NCBI GenBank assembly: GCA_029935375.1
Contig: JAOZKL010000026.1
Location: 1-10,884 of the forward strand
Reading direction: 5' to 3'
Length of the DNA: 10,884 nucleotides
Source of the DNA: Patescibacteria group bacterium
GTDB taxonomy: Bacteria > Patescibacteriota > JACMRA01
A program made the position numbers and the translations under genes. Positions within the stretch are counted from its first letter, which is position 1, and the number at the start of each line of letters is the position of its first letter. Shown piece by piece: positions 5,921-10,884 of the stretch. The notes below the pieces were generated by a model, which was given only the letters and a program-made list of their open reading frames with translations, was not told the origin of the DNA and searched no databases.

Positions 5921-7261
5921 ATGAAATTTTTGCGGTTGATTATATTCAATTTGTTAGTATTGATTGTTCCATTACTTATCGTGATATACAGTATATCATA
6001 TCAATCTGGGCAAGTAGACACATACCAAAAGCCAATTGCAAATGCAGAACTGCACAACAACATAAGCCAAGAGGTGAACACTTCAGACTATAACTTTGCG
6101 GATTCTAAAAGTGTTATTACTAATATAATAACCAGTGCAATACTTGAAGACATTGCAACCAAAGAATGGGTAGATAACCTTACAGAAGAAAACATAGAAC
6201 TGTTTACACAATGGTGGAACAATGATAAGGATGATATGTATGTATATTTTGCTGCTGAGCAAACTGCAAACAAATTAGTAGAAAATATAGACAGCAAAGT
6301 TGACGAAATGGCAATGTCTCATGGGGTGCAAGTGTGCGAGCAATCACAAATTGATGAGATAAAAAGGGTTGGATTCGATGATCAGAGTAGCTTTTGTCTG
6401 CCAGAAACCGTTATAAACGGGCAAACTACACTGAGTCAATATTTTGATTTTACACCTGCAAATATTTATGGGGAAATGTTTCACACCTCTCCAATCAATA
6501 CAAACCAAGAATTGTTTTTGGTAAGCAGTTTTGCTGACAATAATATTACTGAGTTTTTGACCAACCGACTAGAAGATATAAAAAATATAAAGAATTGGAT
6601 TGTTGGTATGTTCTGGTACACTGTAATAGCTACGATACTAGCAATATTAGCACTTGTTCTAATTGCCAAAATCCGTGGCAAATCTATAATAAAAGAGATG
6701 TCCAGACTATTCCAAAGGCTTGGGTTTGTAACTCTATTAATAACCTCTATAATATTTGGCATCGCCTGGGCATCGTCATATATTACAAAACTTAGTGATG
6801 CATTATCTGATGATATACAAGAAAAAATAATAGGAATTATAACATCAATCGGATTTAACCTTGTATCAATTGCTTTTTGGATTGGATTCTGGATGACATT
6901 TGCATCTATTGTGATGTGGTTTGTTAAGCGATTTTTCCTAAGAAATATAAACACAAAAAATAAGAAAATAAAAAAACACGTGCAAAATCTAGATCAAGCT
7001 AACAGCACTGCTTTTGATGGGGAGTTCAAAAAAGCTGTGGCACAAGACAATCCAACCAAATACATAATAGAAGATAACGTAACAAAAGAAAATTTTGAAG
7101 ATCTTAATAAAACAGACAATGTAGATTTTAATGACGATGAAGTGCCTGATAATTTCAAAAAAGAATACTATGACCAAAGTATGGATCTAGAGTCTGATCC
7201 AGATCCAGATATTACGAAACCAAATACAGAAAGTGGGTATGACTACAATTTGCCTAAATAA
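5921..7261 (+). CDS. Orphan four-helix membrane protein with large extracytoplasmic domain
   Basis: I do not recognise this 446-residue protein. The visible plan is an N-terminal membrane helix at residues 5-26, which fixes the start codon. An extracytoplasmic domain of about 200 residues follows (27-225), with two cysteines (139, 159) that could form a disulfide. Three further helices lie at ~226-248, 267-287 and 305-336, and a strongly acidic cytoplasmic tail (about 340-446) is rich in Asp, Asn and Glu. Trp is encoded by TGG throughout, and the stop is TAA. The gene stands alone: divergent from the lectin-domain gene and convergent with the antiporter, with 7 bases between their stop codons. 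The layout would suit a sensor, transporter accessory or cell-surface protein, but no function is assigned. Confidence 0.9.
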   Translation: MKFLRLIIFNLLVLIVPLLIVIYSISYQSGQVDTYQKPIANAELHNNISQEVNTSDYNFADSKSVITNIITSAILEDIATKEWVDNLTEENIELFTQWWNNDKDDMYVYFAAEQTANKLVENIDSKVDEMAMSHGVQVCEQSQIDEIKRVGFDDQSSFCLPETVINGQTTLSQYFDFTPANIYGEMFHTSPINTNQELFLVSSFADNNITEFLTNRLEDIKNIKNWIVGMFWYTVIATILAILALVLIAKIRGKSIIKEMSRLFQRLGFVTLLITSIIFGIAWASSYITKLSDALSDDIQEKIIGIITSIGFNLVSIAFWIGFWMTFASIVMWFVKRFFLRNINTKNKKIKKHVQNLDQANSTAFDGEFKKAVAQDNPTKYIIEDNVTKENFEDLNKTDNVDFNDDEVPDNFKKEYYDQSMDLESDPDPDITKPNTESGYDYNLPK

Positions 7262-7268
7262 TATAAAA

Positions 7269-9161
7269 TTATAATATTTTACTAATTTCTTTGTGTCCTA
7301 AATCATCTTCATACTGCATTATTTTATCTGGATTTTGCGATAATAAGTCTTCACACATTTTTACATTTTTATTGTAAAATTTGTTATATGTTAAAAGTAG
7401 TTCCTGTGTAAGATCTTTCATTATTTCTATTTTTTTGATTGGACTAAGCTCTTTTATTACCTTCTTATTTGCAATCTGCCTTGCTTTTCTATACAAATAC
7501 AATTCCTCTACTGTGAAATTCTTTTTGCCTTTTTTTGATAAAACTCTCATCATTTTATCTCTACTAAACTCTGCTGGGAAAATGGCATTATTAATAAGAT
7601 CTATACCCTCTTCTAACTTTTCTCTTAATTGATTGTATATTTTTTCGCTTATCACATCACTATCATACAATCTTGTAAACTCACTGGATTCTATCTCAAA
7701 AGCATATTGATACAAAACTTGCTTAACTTTTAACCGCCGTTTACTATTTATCTCTGATAAGTTATTCAAGACAGCTTTCTTTTCTTGCCACTTTTCATTA
7801 TATAAAATATTTTTGGTTTCATTAGATATTTCACCATCTTCATTAAGCTCGTTTATATGATCTAAAGATTGATTTAATAATAAAACCTTTATCAAATCTG
7901 AATGAATTCTATTTTCTATGTCTGGACGATTAACTTTTAGTTTCTTTATCAACCAACCAATACTCAAACCATTTACAGTTAAAGATAATATAACAACCCC
8001 TATCGTATAAGTGATAACAGTATCCATATACTGGCGTAGCTGACCTCCTTTTGCAAACTCTTCCAAACTAAGCAAAAATGCAATTGGCAGCGCCCCTCTT
8101 AGACCTCCCCAATTAATTATATGCAACCACTTGGTGGAAATCTTTAACTTGGCAGAAGACTTATTATGAATATAACCAAGCAGGTACACTGATACAGATC
8201 TTGCAAAAATTACAATTACAAAAACTATAAGAATCTCCCTCCAATTATTTAATAATTCTACAGCACCAAATGTCATGCCAACTAAAAGAAAAACAAAAGA
8301 ATTTGCGAGAAAAGAAATATATTCCCATATCTCATTTGCAAAATGTTTTACATCAGATGAAAAATTATCTTTTCCAAAAATACTAAAAGTTATACCAGCC
8401 ACAACTGTAGCAATTATACCAGAGACATGAAAAACGGCCTCTCCTATTATAAAACTTATCAAAGCTAGTACAATCGTCAAAGTTATCTCTATCATCATTT
8501 GATGCTGAATATATTTTACGACCCTAGAGGCAATCCAACCAAAACCAAAACCTGTTAAAGCACTTACTAAAATAGTAAAAATGAGATTAAAACCACCCTG
8601 TAGAATAGTACTACCTGTAAACCCTGTAATGATAATTGATAAGATAATTTTGGAAAAAATAACTGCAGTACCATCATTCAACATAGACTCACCATCCAGA
8701 AGATGTTGCAACCTTTTTGGTACACCTAATTTTTTAAATATACCTATTACAGCTATTGGATCTGTACATGCTATAACAGTACCAAAAATAAGTGCAATCC
8801 CAAAATTGAGACCTGTAAATAAGTGAACCAGCCCAGCCACTATAAAAGCACTAATCAGCACACCTACAGTCGCAAATAGTGTAATAACAGAAAGATTTTT
8901 TCGGAATTTCCTCCAGTTTAGATTGTATGTTGACTCAAACAACAGTAGCGGTAAAAATACATAAAACAACATCTCAGGCGTTAGCTCAATACTAGCAAGT
9001 GCAGGTACAGAAGATTTTATAGGATGTAGTAATATACCAATAAAAACAAGTAATATAGAAAACGGTAGTTTAATTTTTGTACTAATATACAAAACTATAG
9101 ATGATATTATCAACACTGACAACACACCAGCTGTACCATAGAGAATAAGATGTTCAGACAT
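7269..9161 (-). CDS. Na+/H+ antiporter, CPA1 (NhaP/NHE) family
   Basis: From the chosen start the protein has 630 residues: a ~400-residue membrane domain with about 12 helices and a ~225-residue charged, helical cytoplasmic tail. CPA1 hallmarks are CTDPIAVIGIFKKLGVPKR (Asp134), LLDGESMLNDGTAVIF with the Asn162-Asp163 pair marking electroneutral Na+/H+ exchangers, Arg321 and WGGLRGALPIA (Arg355). It exchanges cytoplasmic Na+ for protons and serves pH and sodium balance. The open frame extends to an ATG at 9269, but those 36 residues would overlap a consensus promoter reading toward the tRNAs. The ATG at 9161 begins MSEHLILYG, fits the family, and lies 30 bases after a TTGACA box. The tail is presumably regulatory. 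The stop is TAA. Confidence 0.93.
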   Translation of the reverse strand: MSEHLILYGTAGVLSVLIISSIVLYISTKIKLPFSILLVFIGILLHPIKSSVPALASIELTPEMLFYVFLPLLLFESTYNLNWRKFRKNLSVITLFATVGVLISAFIVAGLVHLFTGLNFGIALIFGTVIACTDPIAVIGIFKKLGVPKRLQHLLDGESMLNDGTAVIFSKIILSIIITGFTGSTILQGGFNLIFTILVSALTGFGFGWIASRVVKYIQHQMMIEITLTIVLALISFIIGEAVFHVSGIIATVVAGITFSIFGKDNFSSDVKHFANEIWEYISFLANSFVFLLVGMTFGAVELLNNWREILIVFVIVIFARSVSVYLLGYIHNKSSAKLKISTKWLHIINWGGLRGALPIAFLLSLEEFAKGGQLRQYMDTVITYTIGVVILSLTVNGLSIGWLIKKLKVNRPDIENRIHSDLIKVLLLNQSLDHINELNEDGEISNETKNILYNEKWQEKKAVLNNLSEINSKRRLKVKQVLYQYAFEIESSEFTRLYDSDVISEKIYNQLREKLEEGIDLINNAIFPAEFSRDKMMRVLSKKGKKNFTVEELYLYRKARQIANKKVIKELSPIKKIEIMKDLTQELLLTYNKFYNKNVKMCEDLLSQNPDKIMQYEDDLGHKEISKIL

Positions 9162-9168
9162 TTGATCA

Positions 9169-9197
9169 CATATAAAACAAAAAGTAAAAAATGTCAA
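9169..9197 (-). promoter_or_regulatory. Promoter of the antiporter gene, probably leaderless
   Basis: On the minus strand TTGACA (9197-9192), a 17-base T-rich spacer and TATATG (9174-9169) are followed by 7 bases and the ATG at 9161. The predicted transcription start coincides with the start codon, which also supports the shorter antiporter. Confidence 0.55.
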
Positions 9198-9226
9198 AAA
9201 GTAAAATAGATACATAAAACCTAATC

Positions 9227-9255
9227 TTGACAAAATGCTATATTTATTGTAAGAT
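9227..9255 (+). promoter_or_regulatory. Promoter of the tRNA-fMet/tRNA-Asp unit
   Basis: TTGACA (9227-9232), a 17-base spacer and TAAGAT (9250-9255) form a good vegetative promoter. Initiation near 9262 would give a leader of about 32 bases before the first tRNA. It overlaps the 5' extension of the antiporter frame, which argues that the extension is not coding. Confidence 0.7.
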
Positions 9256-9293
9256 ATTTGTATTCTCATCTTTTGAGGGTTAATTTAATGTAT

Positions 9294-9368
9294 CGCGGGA
9301 TGGAGTAATTGGCAGCTCATCTGGCTCATAACCAGATAGTCTAGGTTCGAATCCTGGTCCCGCCACCA
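9294..9368 (+). tRNA. tRNA-Met(CAT), probable initiator tRNA-fMet
   Basis: The 75-base cloverleaf has anticodon CAT at 9327-9329, anticodon stem TCTGG/CCAGA, T-arm GGTTCGAATCC and an encoded CCA. Initiator features are the unpaired first position of the acceptor (C1 opposite C72, where initiators usually have C-A), the sequence CGCGGGATGGAG and the A11-U24 pair of the D-stem. Only two of the three conserved G-C pairs of the initiator anticodon stem are present (30-40 and 31-39), with U-A at 29-41. Confidence 0.9.
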
Positions 9369-9382
9369 AAAAAAAATAAAAT

Positions 9383-9459
9383 GGAGCTGTAGCTCAGCTG
9401 GTTAGAGCGTCTGCCTGTCACGCAGAAGGTCGCGAGTTCGAACCTCGTCAGTTCCGCCA
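9383..9459 (+). tRNA. tRNA-Asp(GTC)
   Basis: The 77-base cloverleaf starts GGAGCTG, pairs with CAGTTCC at the 3' end (one G-U pair), carries anticodon GTC at 9417-9419, discriminator G and an encoded CCA. It lies 14 bases after tRNA-fMet and shares its promoter. Confidence 0.96.
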
Positions 9460-9472
9460 TTTTTTAATACAA

Positions 9473-9496
9473 ACTCCCTAATTGGGAGTATTTTTT
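9473..9496 (+). terminator. Terminator of the tRNA unit
   Basis: The stem ACTCCC / GGGAGT with loop TAATT is followed by ATTTTTT. It ends the tRNA transcript 13 bases after tRNA-Asp. Confidence 0.85.
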
Positions 9497-9502
9497 GTGC
9501 AC

Positions 9503-9535
9503 AAAAAAAAGAACCCTAGTCGTTAAACTGGGTTC
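9503..9535 (-). terminator. Terminator of the TGA-containing gene
   Basis: On the minus strand the stem GAACCC / GGGTTC (9535-9530 with 9516-9511) can be extended inward by AGT/ACT around a bulge and is followed by eight T. It lies 21 bases after the TAA at 9557 and faces the tRNA terminator back to back. Confidence 0.85.
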
Positions 9536-9556
9536 AGAAATCATTTAAGTAGATTT

Positions 9557-10009
9557 TTAATCTTCAGATTTTTTACAATTTCTCAAATCCCAAATGGTAT
9601 CTTGCGAACTATTATAAATAGTAGGAAAAATAGCTTTGGCTATCTGAGAAGACTTTGCTCCATCATAAAAATAATCTTTAATTCACTCTTTTCAAAAAAG
9701 CTCAGAAGAAGAAATCAGATTGTCAGCAATGACTTTGTTATCACCTGTACCAAAATAATCTTTGTTGTTCATACTCTCTGCAGTTTGAAAAAATACAGTT
9801 GTCATACACTCTGCATGACTAATTTCAGTATTATACTGATTCATTTTAGCAAATCAAAACGACGCTAATAACAAAACCAAAGCTAAACTTGCAATAGTTC
9901 GTGCTCATTTCCTTGCATTTTTATATCGCAAATCGCAAAATGCCAGGCCTGCAAAAAACACAATTATAGCAAAAACCAAGATTACAAAAAAATTGATAGT
10001 AATTTCCAT
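9557..10009 (-). CDS. Small membrane protein gene with four in-frame TGA codons
   Basis: A 151-codon frame runs from ATG (10009) to TAA (9557), broken only by TGA at codons 35, 52, 106 and 109; it holds no internal TAA or TAG. Its product is protein-like: helix 1 at residues 6-24, a basic loop (RYKNARK), helix 2 at about 38-54, then a polar domain of ~95 residues with cysteines at 68 and 145. TGA as Trp would give ELFWKEWIKDYF and ASFWFAK; TGA as Gly (as in Gracilibacteria and Absconditabacteria) gives ELFGKEGIKDYF. Trp looks slightly more natural, but the sequence cannot decide. TGG occurs once and GGN four times. A good promoter and terminator frame the gene. I do not recognise the family. 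A pseudogene is possible but would need four TGA-only lesions and no frameshift. Confidence 0.75.
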
Positions 10010-10056
10010 TATTACAAAAAATAAGATATAAAAAATCGTATTAAAACGACACCGTT

Positions 10057-10085
10057 ACTATAACACACTTTTTGACTATGTGCAA
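10057..10085 (-). promoter_or_regulatory. Promoter of the TGA-containing gene
   Basis: On the minus strand TTGCAC (10085-10080), a 17-base spacer and TATAGT (10062-10057) form a good vegetative promoter. Initiation near 10050 would leave a leader of about 40 AT-rich bases with no Shine-Dalgarno motif before the ATG at 10009. Confidence 0.7.
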
Positions 10086-10189
10086 GAGGATTTGTCACAC
10101 GCCCACTAAAATGTAACTTCTCCACGACTTTGTGATAGATTGTTAAGGTGTATTTTATTGAGTTGCAAATCAGAGGTCTCTGCTATAGG

Positions 10190-10884
10190 CTATGAATCAC
10201 TCAAATGATCAAATCTTAGAGCTTTAATAATTTCATCAACCTCTTCAAGAATACCCTCGTCAATTATAACCCCGCTTGTAGTTTTTAAAATAATTTTCGT
10301 TGAGTGTGTCAGAAAAGTTAAGTGTCTTGTGTTGTCATCTGAAAGCCATGGTCCATATCCTCTATGCATCTCTTCTCTATATTCAATCTCTCCAGCTCCT
10401 GCACTGTATCTATAAACATCAGCATACAAATCTTCTTGGCTTGAACTGTCTTTCTTGGGAACAGCAAATCTATCTTTTTGGACCAGTTCTAATAAATCAT
10501 CGTTTATATCTACAGTATCAGCCACGCAGCAAGAATACACACCCTCAAAAGTAAGCTCATATTCACCCTTTAGAAGGATAACTTTTTCATCAAATTCGAC
10601 CTTCCAATTGCCGGGATAATCAAAACTGAAGCCTATATAATCTGAATTGGTATAAGTTTTTATTGCCAGTGGATCTTGCTGTTCATCTGGTTCTTGCTCT
10701 ATATCAGATGTATCTTGGTCTTGAGACGAGTCTGAAGAAGACTGCTGATCAGAAGATTGATCAACTTGCTCTGTTTGGGCAATTTCTTGCTCCCCCTCTT
10801 CAGTAAAACGATAAATCGCAAATGTAGTTACAGCTCCAACGATAAGAGCCATTGATATAATCAGGATTGTTGTGTTTTTGGTTA
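10190..10884 (-). CDS. Membrane-anchored extracytoplasmic protein with PsbP-like domain, 5' end outside window
   Basis: The frame stays open to the window edge, so the first ATG inside (10852) is probably not the start: the codons before it (KNTTILIIS) continue the hydrophobic helix MALIVGAVTTFAIYRF. After this single N-terminal anchor comes a low-complexity linker of about 45 residues rich in Gln, Ser, Asp and Glu. A globular domain of about 150 residues follows, starting YIGFSFDYPGNWKV. That motif (Phe-x-Phe-x-Tyr-Pro-x-x-Trp) is typical of PsbP-like/DUF1795-like domains of bacterial lipoproteins and envelope proteins. Two adjacent cysteines (YSCCVAD) stand out. The function is unknown, probably in the cell envelope. 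The stop is TAG; no clear terminator is seen in the ~100 bases beyond it. Confidence 0.85.
   Translation of the reverse strand, partial: TKNTTILIISMALIVGAVTTFAIYRFTEEGEQEIAQTEQVDQSSDQQSSSDSSQDQDTSDIEQEPDEQQDPLAIKTYTNSDYIGFSFDYPGNWKVEFDEKVILLKGEYELTFEGVYSCCVADTVDINDDLLELVQKDRFAVPKKDSSSQEDLYADVYRYSAGAGEIEYREEMHRGYGPWLSDDNTRHLTFLTHSTKIILKTTSGVIIDEGILEEVDEIIKALRFDHLSDS

Noticed and set aside
9602..9868. Open frame of 88 codons on the plus strand
   Set aside because: It lies antisense to the TGA-containing gene, has a basic, irregular composition with no domain, and lacks a promoter on that strand after the tRNA terminator.
9557..10009. Selenocysteine at the TGA codons
   Set aside because: Four sites in a small membrane protein, two of them three codons apart and none in a redox motif, do not look like selenoprotein sites, and no SECIS-like hairpin follows them closely.
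1..10884. Genome-wide UGA=Gly code (code 25) or UGA=Trp code (code 4)
   Set aside because: The ribosomal proteins, antiporter and other long genes are full length without a single in-frame TGA, and encode all their Gly by GGN and Trp by TGG. Only one gene carries sense TGAs.

Overview
The window is AT-rich, gene-dense bacterial DNA. The gene content suggests a member of the Candidate Phyla Radiation (Patescibacteria) or a similarly reduced lineage. The pointers are an archaeal-type bifunctional phosphoglucose/phosphomannose isomerase, a rearranged ribosomal protein cluster without L29, almost no Shine-Dalgarno sequences, a probable diversity-generating-retroelement target protein, and several small orphan membrane proteins. 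The phylum is an inference and cannot be fixed from this sequence alone.

Layout. Positions 1-687 (+) hold the 3' end of the sugar-phosphate isomerase. Positions 688-1221 carry no gene, but hold dispersed palindromic repeats and the terminator of the next operon. Positions 1222-4529 (-) are a compact ribosomal protein operon transcribed in the order S3-S17-L16-L14-L24-L5-S14-S8. L29 is missing, S17 and L16 are exchanged relative to the usual order, and the operon starts at S3 and ends at S8 instead of continuing upstream to L22/S19 and downstream to L6. Positions 4661-5479 (-) encode a protein with a C-terminal C-type-lectin-like (DUF1566-type) domain. Its last ~45 codons look like a retroelement variable region. 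Positions 5480-5920 are a divergent regulatory region with more copies of the palindromic repeats. Positions 5921-7261 (+) encode an unrecognised membrane protein, convergent with a CPA1-family Na+/H+ antiporter (7269-9161, -). A divergent pair of tRNA genes follows (initiator Met, Asp), closed by a terminator. Positions 9557-10009 (-) hold a small membrane protein gene that can only be read by translating four in-frame TGA codons; it has its own promoter and terminator. The window ends inside a membrane-anchored, PsbP-like extracytoplasmic protein (10190-10884, -).

Cross-cutting signals. None of the 14 protein genes whose 3' end is in the window stops with TGA, and one contains four sense TGAs. 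This suggests that UGA has an unusual status in this genome or that this gene has a special origin. Three genes (S3, the orphan membrane protein and the antiporter) have a TTGACA box 30-31 bases upstream of the ATG, which would place the transcription start at the start codon and make the mRNAs leaderless. The ribosomal genes are joined by very short stop-start junctions (TAATTATG twice), which suggests coupled translation without Shine-Dalgarno sites.
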